This document shows, piece by piece, positions 24,201 through 35,392 of a stretch of DNA of 64,000 nt. Position numbers and translations under genes: made by a program. How positions within the stretch are numbered: position 1 is the stretch's first letter; the number at the start of each line of letters is the position of its first letter. The notes beneath the pieces were generated by a model. The model was not told the origin of the DNA. It searched no databases and saw nothing but the letters and a program-made list of their open reading frames with translations. The DNA is taken from NCBI RefSeq assembly GCF_963576675.1, contig NC_088918.1, forward strand, positions 36,613,501 to 36,677,500, given 5' to 3'. Origin of the DNA: Euphorbia lathyris (lineage: Eukaryota > Streptophyta > Magnoliopsida > Malpighiales > Euphorbiaceae).

Positions 24201-25366
24201 ACATTACAGAAATTCATAAACTGTCTGTTGGTACTTCGACTAGTGAGGATCGGTTAATATGGAAATCCCATTCTTCAGGACGTTACACAGTGAAAAGTGC
24301 TTATCGACTGGCTACAACGCTGGAAGCAGGAGAGAGATTTCATGTTCAGGGAGCTTGGAAAAAATTGTGGTATGCTGAAATTCCACACAAGGTCCGACAT
24401 TTTGGCTGACAACTAGCCCACAATTGTCTCCCAACACATGTGAATCTCCAAATACGCGGGCTACAGGTATGTAGTACTTGTGTAATATGTAATGAACCTT
24501 GGGAGGATGGATGGAATCTTTTTATTGAATGTACAGAAGCAATAAGAGTGTGGCAAAAGGTGGGACTTCTGGATCGAATTAATGCGGAGGCGGCGATGGC
24601 TGAGAACTTGACAGCATGGTTTCATAATATGATTAGAGCAGCATCGGAACAAATTGTGAAAACATTTTTGATGCACCTCTGGAGTTTATGGCAGGCTAGA
24701 AATACTCGTCTTTGGCAGTATGAGATTCGTACAACAGATCAAATAGTGGCTCAAGCTTGCACTGTACTTAATGATTGGTCAGAAGCAAATGCCTTGAGAA
24801 ATCGGACTGGTACGGGAGAACAGCAGATCAGAAATACAGTAGCAGGAAATATTTCATTTGTTGGTTGTACGGCTTGGCACCCGCCTTCGGAAGGATTTCT
24901 CTCTTGTTGTGTTGATGCTGCATGTTTTAACGCCGATGGTCGTGCAGGGATGGGAGCAGCAGTACGAGATGCACATGGACAGTTTGTAATGGGGAGATGT
25001 GCGGGTCTATTATGTTGTCCGACAACACGAGAATGTGAGGCCGAAGCTCTATTACAGGCTATGCAATGGCTTGAAACTGATGGAATAAGGAATGTGGTTT
25101 TCGAATCTGATGCTAAACAAGTGATTGATGCAATAAATTCTACTTCTGTTGATGATTATGAATTTGAGGATAGAATTATTCAAATACGGTCGATTCTAAC
25201 ATCAAATGACTCTTACTCAGTCAAATGGATACGACGGCAAGCGAATGAGATGACACATGTGTTAGCACAGTCTTCTCGTTTATCCACTTGCCCTTCTTTT
25301 TTTAATTTATTACCGAGTTATATTTCTGATTCATTGTTACAATTTTGCCATGATCTGGCTTATTAA
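21245..25366 (+). pseudogene. LINE B ORF2 (endonuclease / RT / RNase H), eight stops, no frameshift
   Basis: The ATG at 21245 overlaps the ORF1 stop. Endonuclease motifs are WNCQGLGN, GDFND and SDHSP. RT has KAPGPDGFN, LRPIALCN, AYDKVDW, RQGDPLSPYLF and the catalytic FADD (about 23284-23295). A zf-RVT region and an RNase H domain follow (CVDAACFNADGRAGMG, ECEAEALLQA, FESDAKQVIDAI). The whole 4.1 kb stays in one frame. Stops lie at 21596 (TAG), 21770 (TAA), 21836 (TGA), 21968 (TAG), 22268 (TAA), 23015 (TAA), 23084 (TAA) and 24407 (TGA). Inactive. Confidence 0.88.
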
Positions 25367-25505
25367 TGCATTGTTTTTTTTTATTAAAAAAAAAATAAAA
25401 CTAAATGAATTATTCATTAATACTTTGCGATGATTACATTAAATTATAAAACTTATATATTCATTAGAATTTCTGGACATCTATATAAAATGTAGTTTTT
25501 AAAAA

Positions 25506-26225
25506 GGGTAAACTACACCAATGGTACCTGAACTTTACATAGTTTACACTTTGGTACCTAGATTACATTTTGTCCCAAAAATATACCTGAAGTAACGATA
25601 ACCGGACAATTTAGTATATTTTTACCGGTTATGACCGGTCAACGCGAGTTTCATGAGGTAATTACATTAATGGTACCCGAACTTTACCATAATTCACACT
25701 TCGGTACCTGAATTTTATTTTATCCTAAAAACATAACACAAGTAAATGTGACTGAAAGATTTAGTTCATTTGATCAGTTAGTGATCGGGTAACATGAACT
25801 AAACATTGGGACTCACCATACACTCAATTAACATAAAATTATAATACTGTCATTTACTAAATGACAGTATTATAATTTTATGTTAATTGAGTGTATGATT
25901 GGTCTCAATTTTTAATTTAAAATGGTCAAACTCGGGTTGATCAATCACTGATCAGTCAAATATACTAAAATATTGAGTCATCTTTACTTGAAGTGTATTT
26001 TTTTGGATAAAATGAAATCTAGGTACCAAAATGTGAATTCGGATAAAGTTCAAGTACCATCAGTGTAATTTACTCGTCAAAATCGCATTGACCGGCCATT
26101 AACTGGTAAAATATACTTAATTGTCCGGTTATCGTTACTTCGGGTATATTTTTGAGACAAAATGTAATCTAGGTACCAAAGTGTAAATTATGGTAAAGTT
26201 TAGGTACCATTTGTATAATTTACTC
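25506..26225. repeat. Long-arm MITE (Mutator-like), TSD tttttaaaaa
   Basis: Ends GGGTAAACTACACC (left) and the inverse of GAGTAAATTATAC (right). Arms of about 350 bp meet at a near-perfect palindrome around 25860. Ten bases TTTTTAAAAA flank both sides (25496-25505 and 26226-26235). A 9-10 bp duplication suits Mutator-type insertion. Each arm holds two copies of a GGTACCTGAACTTTA motif. Confidence 0.8.
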
Positions 26226-26476
26226 TTTTTAAAAAGTATTTAATAATACTAAGCGGGATAAATTAATAAATGAAAATACTTAATAAAATTTCTGAACATC
26301 TATATAATGTCGAAGGAAAAAAAAAAGTTGCATGAGTGAAAAACTAGTATGAAAATATGTTTATGTTATTTTCTAATTCTAGTTTGGTTCCAACAAAGAT
26401 ATATAACAGGATAAATAAAAGATCAAGGTTTAAAAGTTTGCAAGCATTATTAAATTACATTTGCATATTAATAAAA

Positions 26477-27343
26477 GAGATAAGGTACTAAAATAGGTCT
26501 AAGGTTTTTAGGGAAGTGTCAATTTAGACTCAACGTTTAAAATAACACTAATATAAGCTTAACGTTTACAACATAATACCAATTTAGGCTTAATGTTTAC
26601 AATATAGCATCAATTCAGGCCTCACGTACGAAATAGCACCAATATAGGCTTACCGTTTACAAAATAATACGAATTTAAGCTTAACGATTACAATATATAA
26701 GCTAAACGTCATAAATTAATCATATTATATTTTTTCCCTATTAACTTTATATGTTATCTTTTATTTAGTTATATTTTCTTATTTATTATAATACAATTAA
26801 TTAGTATTCTTGCCAATTAAAATCTTATATTTGTTTTTCATAAATGATTCCATAACTACTAAATTTCATTGCTCATGTAATATATGCAAACTAAAATTCA
26901 ATTACTTTTAGTTTGCATATATTACATGAGCCATGGAATTTAGGAGTCATGGAATGGTTGATGAAAAACAAATATAAGGTTTTAATGAGTAAGAAAACTA
27001 ATTAATTGTATTATAATAAATAAGAAAATAGAACTAAATAAAAAAATAACATATAAAGTTAATAGGGAAAGAATATAATATGGTTAATTTAATTGTGACG
27101 TTTAGCTTAAATTGTATATATATTTTGTAAAAGGTTAAACTTAAATTCGTATTATTTTGTAAACGTTAAGTCTATATTGGTGTTATTTTGTATGTAAGGT
27201 CTAAATTGATGCTATATTATAAACGTTAAGCCTAAATTGATATTATGTTATAAACGTTAAGCCTATATTATTGCTATTTTGAACGTTGAGCATAAATTGA
27301 TACTTTCCCGAAAACCTAAAACCTATTTTGTTACCTTATCCCA
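26477..27343. repeat. Long-arm MITE family M2, copy 1
   Basis: Ends GAGATAAGGTACTAAAATAG and the inverse CTATTTTGTTACCTTATCCC. The centre is at about 26905 within a palindrome around GTTTGCATATATTACATGAG. Flanks TTAATAAAA (26468-26476) and TCAATAAAA (27344-27352) differ by one base, giving a 9-bp target duplication. The arms carry repeated TTTAGGCTTAACGTTTA motifs. The same family recurs at 31189-32127. Confidence 0.8.
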
Positions 27344-27599
27344 TCAATAAAACAACGGACTTAAAAAATGTAAAATGAAATTGAATATCAATTTAGTTTA
27401 TAAACGATCAATTTAGTAAGAAATCTTAAATTCCACCGTATGATTTATAATTTTGATTTTGGAAATTTTGTTAAGATAAAACAAAGAACTGTTAAGAATT
27501 TTGAAATATTTTGTTTTGTGATTGGAAAGTGTTAAACCCTCTCTGTCTGTCGATTCGTCCAACCATCCCTATGTAATAACATGAGTGTCTAATTTTGTC
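27344..27599. other. Upstream region of MFAP1 copy 1
   Basis: AT-rich promoter-side sequence with no gene. Homology to the other two MFAP1 copies begins near 27600. Confidence 0.4.
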
Positions 27600-27807
27600 A
27601 TCCAAATTCCGAAATCAGAACTTAAATTCTCCTATTCCAATACCGCGCAACCATCCGACGACGACATTCACCTATTAATCACAGGCCACTAGCCTTCATT
27701 CGGGGTTCCTCCTTCCTTGTTCATAGCCAGCCTTAGCTCCGTGCCCGGTTTGTGGTTTCACCTCCCGCAACGCAATCAATTGTAGTCCCTGTTCCTCGTC
27801 GATCACC
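27600..27807 (+). other. MFAP1: Non-coding first exon and promoter-proximal region, MFAP1 copy 1
   Basis: Shared with 34250-34395 and 41785-42003: AATCAGAACT, then a C-rich region, then CCTCGTCGAT and the donor CC|GTAAGT after 27807. A second conserved donor (GAG|GTAAG) lies at about 27881. It is directly followed by AACCCTAACCCTAACCCTAA, a telomere-type motif often found in the 5' regions of plant housekeeping genes. The start of transcription is not defined. Confidence 0.55.
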
Positions 27808-28910
27808 GTAAGTTGCATTGGCCTCCTCTCTCACCGGACGATCACATCTCCGGTCACTGGCACTGAGTTCGTTACATTGAGGTAAGTAAAAACCCTAACC
27901 CTAACCCTAAATCCGTAATCCTAATTTTTAATTTCGTTGTACACACTCTGTTTGGTTTGAGTGTTAATGGGGTTTAATAAAGTAAGCGGTAAGTGTAGTT
28001 AATACATGTTGTTTTCATGGTAATTGGTGGGTTTTAATGGTAAATTGGGTTTTACGTGTTGATTTTCTGACACTCTAAATTGGAGTGTTTCCATTTTCAT
28101 TAATCGTTCACCACACAAGTCCATCAGAATCATTTCAGACTGCCTTGACCAATTAATTCAATTTGTGAATGTAATGACTAGAACTACTTTTATGTAATTT
28201 ATGCTGGACTATGTTTGTTTTGTAATTTCTGCTTGCTTTTATGTTTATAAACCATTGGAAGAAGCCAAGTATCATGATCAAGATGCTGAAATGGCAGCCA
28301 AGAATGAGAAATTTAGTAACGTAATGTGGATCATGCAGAATTGCAGATGGCTACCAAATTCTGCACCACTTGGGATTGTTAAGGATTTTTTCTTATTTTT
28401 TTTTTGTGTATTAGTGCAATTTTTATTCAGAAATGGATATTCCATGAGTTCCTTTACATTGCTATATTATAAATATTGAATTTTTTGTTCACTTTAGTTC
28501 CGAACCAAACAGATAATTTCTGTTCAGTTAAGTGTTTAAGTTTGGTTTGCTGTTAAAATTATACCCAAAGTTAGTTTGTTGGTTTGGTTAGTGAACCGAA
28601 CTGATTGATGGTCAGCCCTAATCGGGACGGGAACTTTATATTTATAATTTCTTACTTCTTAGGTTTTCTCCTTGCCATTTTTGTATGTCTGTTCGACGAG
28701 TGTTTAGCGTCAAAGGTGTCTAGACTAGAGGTGGTTTATACCCATAAGAAAGGTGGACAGTTCTTTTATGATATATTTTTTTTGTCAGAAATGCTGAAGT
28801 AGTTTTCTATTTATTTTTGTGTCTCAGGCAGTGCATAGACGAGGTAAAAAGCACCTGGTTTTGGAGACTAAATAGGCGATCTCTTTTGTTGTCTTGTTTC
28901 GGAGGTAGCC

Positions 28911-30751
28911 ATGTCTGTCACAGCAGGTGTAACTGATATTGCCCTAGCTGTCAGGGATAAGCTTAGAGGTAAAATTGGGCAAACGAAAGTGAAAAGGTAT
29001 TGGCCTGGTAAAGCACCCGAATGGGCAGATGATGCTGATGAAGATGGGGATATTAAGATGACTAGGGCAGATGCCCTGGAGAAAGCTTTTCCTACTCGGG
29101 AAGATTCTGATGTTGTTAGGAAAGATGATCCTAGGTTGCGCCGTTTGGCTGAGAGCAAGATTGATAATCGGGAGGAAGTCAGAGCTGATCACCGGCGTAT
29201 AAGGCAAGCTGAGATTATTTCAACTGAAGAGGAGGAAACCCGTCGGCAAGAATGGGCTGATATGGAGGAACAAGATGAAGACGCATTGGAAGAAAGAAGA
29301 AGAAGAATTAAGGAGAAGTCCCGACTGAGAGAACTAGAAGAAGAAGAAGCTGGACTCCCACCTGAAAAAGAAGAGGAGGAAGTAGAGGAAGAGGAGGAAG
29401 AGGAATCGGAGTATGAGACCGATTCTGAAGAGGAAATGATGGGTATGGCCATGGTGAAGCCCATTTTTGTGCCAAAGGCTGAGAGGGAAACCATAGCTGA
29501 ACGTGAACGTCTTGAGGCTGAAGAACAAGCTCTTGAGGAAAAGGCAAAGAGGAAGTTAGAGGAGAGGAAGGTGGAGACAAAGCAAATTTTGGTTGAGGAG
29601 ATTCAGAAGGAGGAACTTATTCAGAAGAATCTGGAAATGGAAGCAAGTATTGCTGATGTGGATACTGATGATGAAGTCAATGAGGCAGAGGAGTATGAGG
29701 CTTGGAAGGTTAGAGAGATTGCAAGGATCAAGAGGGACCGAGAGGCCCGCGAGGCAATTTTTAAGGACAAGGAAGAGGCTGAGAAGTACAGGAACATGAC
29801 AGAGGAAGAGAAGAGAGAGTGGGATCGGAAAAATCCGAAACAGGCTCTGCAACCAAAGCAGAAGTGGAATTTTATGCAGAAATATTACCATAAGGGTGTT
29901 TTCTTCCAGGATAACCCAGATGACCTTGCTGCCACTGCTGGAACATCTGATATTTATCATCGTGATTACTCTGCCCCGACTGGAGAAGATAAAATGGATA
30001 AATCAATATTGCCTAAGGTCATGCAAGTGAAGAAGTTTGGCCGCAGTGGAAGAACCAAATGGACTCATCTTGTCAATGAAGATACAACTGATTGGAACAA
30101 CCCGTAAGTTTGCTTATCCCATCAAATTTTTGATAAATTAATTTTGCTCCTCTAAACTAATAAAGAAATGGCTTTTACAGTCCTTTCAAAAAATTTATTG
30201 TCATAATTTGGGTTCATAACTCCATATTACTCAAATTAGCTGATAATTTGTAGCACCTAGGTATACCTTATGGTTATGGTATTTTGCACTCCCCTGTTGC
30301 TGATATCTGTATTTTGTGTTTGACCAATTTTTATGTATGCACTGTTATTTTTAGTTAGGTGTCTAAAAGTCCAACTCTTTGAGCGTTTGATGGTATTTTC
30401 TTGTGACACCGGATGTGAAGTTAATGTATAGATGTGTAAAACATTAAAGGGTTAGAAGTACTGCATTTTAAAATTAAAATCAGTTACACTTCGCATGTGG
30501 ATACAACTGTTAATAGTTTTATTCTTTTGTTTCAAGCTGTTTTTTATGAGGTTATATGGCTCTTGAAGAAGATATTTCAGTTTAGTATATTTAATTTGGA
30601 TGGAGGAGTTAACATTGATTCCTGTTTGAATTGCAGGTGGACATACAACGATGCGCTTCGTGCAAAATACAATACAAAAATGGCCGGAATGAACGCATCT
30701 ATAGCTAGACCGAGAGGAAGCAAGAAGTTGAAGGATTGGGAAAGACGATAA
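28911..30751 (+). CDS. MFAP1: MFAP1 spliceosome component, copy 1 (435 aa)
   Basis: Nuclear pre-mRNA splicing factor. In animals the family partners PRP38 in the B complex; despite the name it is not an extracellular protein in plants. Coding exons are 28911-30103 and 30637-30751; the donor CCC|GTAAGT and acceptor TTGCAG|GTGG split a Pro codon. The 5' non-coding exon piece starts at 28828 after TCTCAG, so the ATG lies 83 nt into that exon. The N-terminus (SVTAGVTDIALAVRDKLRGK) is followed by a charged helical region, an acidic Glu tract (about 143-175), then the conserved MFAP1 domain (KPIFVPKAERETIAERE to NEDTTDWNNPWTYNDALRAK). It is intact and about 97% identical by eye to copies 2 and 3. 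Confidence 0.92.
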
Positions 30752-31188
30752 ATTAGAAACAGAGTCAATTATTGTTTATATCAAATTAAGGGCAGATGGA
30801 ACATTTTTTTTATCTGGTTGATTTTATACATTGACTGGAGTTTGGAATGTGAGGAATGCCCTAAACGAAGGGAAAAAGAGGAGTGTGCTACATTCTGTAA
30901 AGAAATGAATGAAAAATATTAGGAAAAACATTCCACTGTGGTTTATTAGCAGCATAAAACTTGGAAAAACTATGTTTATTATTCTAGGGAGCCTAAGCAC
31001 TGCAAGAATTAGTGAGTAGTAAATTATAGAGATAAAGGTCCAACAAAAGAGGTGAATGATTGAGTATGAAGAGACGAGATTTGAATTTTTGTGCTAGTCA
31101 AACTTAAACAACCAACTATCATATTCAAATGTCCAGTCTTAATTCATAAAATGGGAACACATATTATATTTGTTAGCTATTAAATTTA
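30752..31188. other. 3' UTR and downstream flank of MFAP1 copy 1
   Basis: Probable 3' UTR followed by AT-rich flank up to the M2 MITE. No other gene seen. Confidence 0.5.
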
Positions 31189-32127
31189 GGGATAAGATAC
31201 TAAAATAGGTTTAAGGTTTTTGATAAGTATCAATTTAGGCTCAACATTTAAAATAGTATAAATATAGGTTTAACGTTTATAACATAATATAATTTAGGCT
31301 TAACGTTTACAATATAGCATCAATTTAGGTCTCACGTATAAAATAACACTAATATAGGCTTAACGTTTATAAAATAATACGAATTTAAACTTAACGTTTA
31401 CAAAATATATCCAATTTAAGCTAAACGTCACAATTAAATTAACCATATTATTTTCTTTTCCTATTAAATTTATATGTTATCTTTTTATTTAGTTCTATTT
31501 TTTTTATTTATGATAATACAATTAATTAATATTCTTACCCATTAAAATTTTATATTTGTTTTTCATCAACCATTCTATGACTCATAAATTTCATGGCTCA
31601 TGTAATATATGCAAACTAAAAGTAATTGAATATCTACAATATTTCGAATACTGAATAATGTATAATGTATCAATATTATTTTAACTAGTGTTCGAAATAT
31701 TGTGGATATTCAATTACTTTTAGTTTGTATATATTACATGAATCATTGATGAAAAACAAATATAAGATTTTAATGGGCAATAATACTAATTAATTGTATT
31801 ATAATAAATAGGAATATCGAACTAAATAAAAAGATAACATATAAAGTTAATAGGGAAAGAATATAACATGATTAATTTAATTATGACGTTTAGCTTAAAT
31901 TGTATATATTTTGTAAACGTTAAGCTTAAATTCGTATTATTTTGTAAACGTTAAATCTATATTGGTGCTATTTTGTACGTGATGCCTAAATTGATGTTAT
32001 ATTATAAACGTTAAGCCTAAATTGATATTATGTTGTAAACGTTAAACCTATATTGGTACTATTTTGGACGTTGAACCTAAATTGGTACTTCCCCAAAAAC
32101 CTTAGGTCTATTTTGACACCTTATCCC
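31189..32127. repeat. Long-arm MITE family M2, copy 2, TSD ttaaattta
   Basis: Ends GGGATAAGATACTAAAATAG and the inverse CTATTTTGACACCTTATCCC. The flanking TTAAATTTA (31180-31188 and 32128-32136) is a perfect 9-bp duplication. The arms have the same repeated CTTAACGTTTA motifs as copy 1. The centre differs, with an extra inverted segment near 31630-31710 (CACAATATTTCGAA and its complement). Confidence 0.88.
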
Positions 32128-32774
32128 TTAAATTTACTTTAAACATTCAAAATTGCATAGAAGATGAGTTGAAGTAGAATATGAGGTTGAAGAAATTTAC
32201 TTCTATTTGTTTTTTTTATATATTTCTACTTGCTCTTCATCATTCTTAGTTTATGTTTTTGTTTTCTTCGTTGATTTTAGATTGAAACGTGGTCACTTGG
32301 GAAGAAGATGGATTAAGAAGATGATGGGTTTGTAAAAGTATTTTAAAAAAATATATTGGAAAAATCTAGTTTAGTAGCATATGTCCAAATGATTCTAAGG
32401 TGTAGTTTTATGAATCTAAGGTGTAGTTTTATAAATTAACCTAAAAGAAATGAAGCATTACCCTACCCTAAAATAAACGTCTCCTAAATCTATGCAAATA
32501 GTAGTTAATTGTGATTTTAAAACAATTGATTTACTTTTAATATTTATCTCCTAATTCTACTTTCAATGTAATTTTTTTATTGCTACGGTTTATTTATAGG
32601 ATTTTCTTTATTTCAATGTAATTGTGATTTAATAAGTCTATATTATTTTTATTTAGGGTGAATCATCAAATTTATTTGATTAGTCAGAATTTATATAGAT
32701 ACCGCCATTTATCTTTATTAACATTAAATTTTTCTTTTAGTGTATATAGCGATAAATATGATTTTTTCGTTTAA
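32128..32774. other. AT-rich spacer, nothing recognised
   Basis: No gene. A short stretch near 32500-32620 resembles 41420-41520 upstream of MFAP1 copy 3, so it may be part of the duplicated unit or a shared Stowaway-like repeat. Confidence 0.4.
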
Positions 32775-33202
32775 GCTTTTGTTTGGGAGTTTGGAGGTTA
32801 ATGGAGGGGAGAGTTAAAGGACGTAATGGAAAGGGAAGGGAAGTGATAGAATGGAAAGTTAACAATTAATCTTGTTTTACTTCAAAAAAAAAAAACAATT
32901 AATCTTGTTTGGGAGTTTATAGGATGTAAATGAGGTTAAATGTTTAACCTTGTTTGAGAGTTTAAATATGGAGGGAAATAAATGTTAAATTTACTCTGCA
33001 GAGACAAAAAATTTTAAAAAAGTTTACGTTACTCCCATTAACCCCCAATTTGGAGGTTAGAGTTTGGAGGTTAGAGGAAGTAAACATTTAACCCCATTAA
33101 CCTCCATTTACTCTCAAAAAATAACTCCCAAATAAGGTTAACTCAATACTTAACCTTCCATTACTCCCATTTACTTCCATTAACCTCCTTCCAAACAAGG
33201 GC
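32775..33202. repeat. Tourist/Harbinger-like MITE, TSD TAA
   Basis: Terminal inverted repeats GCTTTTGTTTGGGAG (left) and CTTCCAAACAAGGGC (right), flanked by TAA at 32772-32774 and 33203-33205. A three-base TAA/TTA duplication is typical of PIF/Harbinger. The interior is rich in GGAGGTTAATGG-type words in both orientations. Confidence 0.75.
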
Positions 33203-33637
33203 TAAAGTGATAGAATATTATATATACAAAAATAAATTGATAAATCTTAACAAGACAAAAGTACATAAAATGAGTTTAAATTTACATATTTAATATCATA
33301 GATCATTATAGAGTAATGGTAGACAGTTCTTGACAGTTCTTAAAACAACAATGAACTTTTCAAATAAAAACAACAACGATGAAAAACATACTTTACCCGG
33401 AATCGATTTTACCGTCTTTTCTCAACGAATAACTTCATAATATTTCAATGAATCAAATCTATGTAATAATAGAAAACTCATCAACGTTTCTATGATGAAA
33501 AACATGATAATGTGGATATAAAGAGGCATAACACATATACCAGAAAAACTACATATACAATAAAAAATAGAAAACGCTCTAAAGTAGAAACTATTAAACG
33601 AAGAAGTTGAAGTTTTCTTGAAAGCTAGGTTTTAATA

Positions 33638-34136
33638 GGGTAAAGTTCAAATAAAACCCATGTGGTTTCACTAATTTTCAAATAAAGAACTGTGGTTTAC
33701 TTTTTGTCAAAACAAGGATTGAGGTTTCAAACTTGGATTAATGCTATTAAAACCATTTTTAACGATCTGAAAATGAAAATTTTCAATAATTAAAGTTGTT
33801 CAATGTCATATTTTCTATGGATCTACATTTTCGATTTTCGAAAATCATCTTTTTTGGAACTTTCTCTCTCTAAACACTAACTTTCTCTCTCTTTACCAAA
33901 CATCATCTAAACAATCTCAAAATAAAAAAGTTGAAGAATTAAAGTTACTTAGAATATTAGTAGTTTTTAAAATATGTCATTTTTGAAGTCGTCAAATGTG
34001 ATTTTAATAGTATCAATAGAAAAAGTCCTTATTTTGTTAAAGTTAAAAACCTCAATCCTCGTTTTGACAAAAAGTAAACCACAGTCCTTTATCTGAAAAT
34101 TAGTGAAACCACATGGGTTTTATTTGAACTTTACCC
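33638..34136. repeat. MITE, TSD gttttaata
   Basis: Ends GGGTAAAGTTCAAATAAAAC and the inverse GTTTTATTTGAACTTTACCC are perfect. A perfect 9-bp duplication GTTTTAATA flanks it at 33629-33637 and 34137-34145. The arms extend inward through CATGTGGTTTCACTAATTTT. It sits just upstream of MFAP1 copy 2. Confidence 0.9.
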
Positions 34137-34249
34137 GTTTTAATATGATAATAATAACAAAATTATTTATGAAAAGAAAATAATCATTTTGGAGTTGAAA
34201 ATAGAATGGGGGCAATTCTAAAAATAGAATTGAGGAAGACCAAAAGCTG

Positions 34250-34395
34250 AAATCAGAACTCAAATTCTCAATTCATCTAAATCACCACCACCCACTACCC
34301 GCCAGCTTAATTCACCGGGGTGCTTCCATCCTTGAGTTCCGTTTTCCGGTTCGCGCTATGCAATCAATAGTAGTCCCTGTCCCTCGTCGATCTCC
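34250..34395 (+). other. MFAP1: Non-coding first exon region, MFAP1 copy 2
   Basis: Homologous to 27600-27807, ending CTCGTCGATCTCC before GTAAGT at 34396. A second conserved donor lies near 34466. The C-rich part is shorter than in copies 1 and 3. Confidence 0.5.
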
Positions 34396-35392
34396 GTAAG
34401 TAGCATTGCCCCTCATATCTCACCGGGCCACCACATCCCCGGTCGCTGGCGCAGATTTCTTTTCATTGAGGTAAATAACCTAACCCCAAATCCTTAATTC
34501 TAAATTCATTATACGCTAAACGTCATTCTGGATTCTCTACTGCGCACACTCATAGACGATTTCAGTAGGCAAGGGTACTTGATTTCCATTTTCATTCTTC
34601 CCCATGAATCCATCAGAATCATTTCAGACAACCTTAACCAATTAATCTAGTTTGTGAATGTATTAACAAAAACTGCTTTTGGTGTAATTTGTGCTCGCGT
34701 TTATCTTTATAAACCCCTGAAAGAGGCCAAGGGTGATGATCAAGATGCTGAAATGGCGGCCAAGAATGAGAAATTGACCATGCAGTGTTGGAGATGGCTA
34801 CCAAGATACTTCGGATTGTTTATGATTTTTGAATTGTGAATTAATGCAATTTTTGTATCGAGTATATGAATATTCCATGAATTTATAACTGCTTAAGTTT
34901 GATTGGATAAATCTTTTGTTTTTCCTCTCATCTCATAGCCTTCTCAATTCCCTAGTCTCTAATCAACTATTTCATTCAGTACTATTATACATATTTAAAA
35001 TTCAGTTAATTTGGTTCGGTAATTTCTGTCCGTTAAATGTTAAAGTTTATTTGGTATTAAAATTATATCAATAGTTGGTTTGGTTCCTTAACTGAACTGA
35101 TTCTCGCGCAGCCCTAATTGGAAGCTTTGGTATTTCTAATTTCTTACGTTTACTTGCCATTTTCGTATGTCTGTTCGAAGAGTGTTTAGCGTCAACAGGT
35201 GTCTAGACTAGAGGTAGTTTATACCAATAAGAAAGGTGCACAGTTCTTTTATGATATATTTTTTTGGTTAAAAATGCTGAATTAGTTTTCTATTTATTTT
35301 TGTGTCTTAGGCAGTGCATAGACGAGGTAAATAGCACCTGGTTTGGAGACTAAACAAGTGGTCTCTTTTGTTGTCTTGTTTCAGAGGTAGCC

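Larger units (their letters stand above)
20440..25402 (+). mobile_element. L1-type LINE retrotransposon B, 5'-truncated
   Basis: It starts inside ORF1 (no 5' UTR or ORF1 beginning), then ORF1 end, full-span ORF2 and a T/A-rich tail around 25375-25402. 5' truncation is usual for LINE insertions. It belongs to a different lineage from LINE A: the ORF2 sequences differ throughout, and this one has a long C-terminal RNase H. No target duplication was found by eye. Confidence 0.85.

Noticed and set aside
28868..29158. Antisense open frame of 96 codons, conserved at all three MFAP1 copies (also 35350-35640 and 42831-43121)
   Set aside because: It overlaps the start of the MFAP1 coding exon on the other strand. 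Its conservation is fully explained by the sense protein, and it has no family motif.
29189..29494. Ser-rich antisense frames over the MFAP1 acidic tract
   Set aside because: GAA/GAG codons read backwards give TTC/CTC or, in another frame, Ser runs. A mirror of the Glu tract, not a gene.
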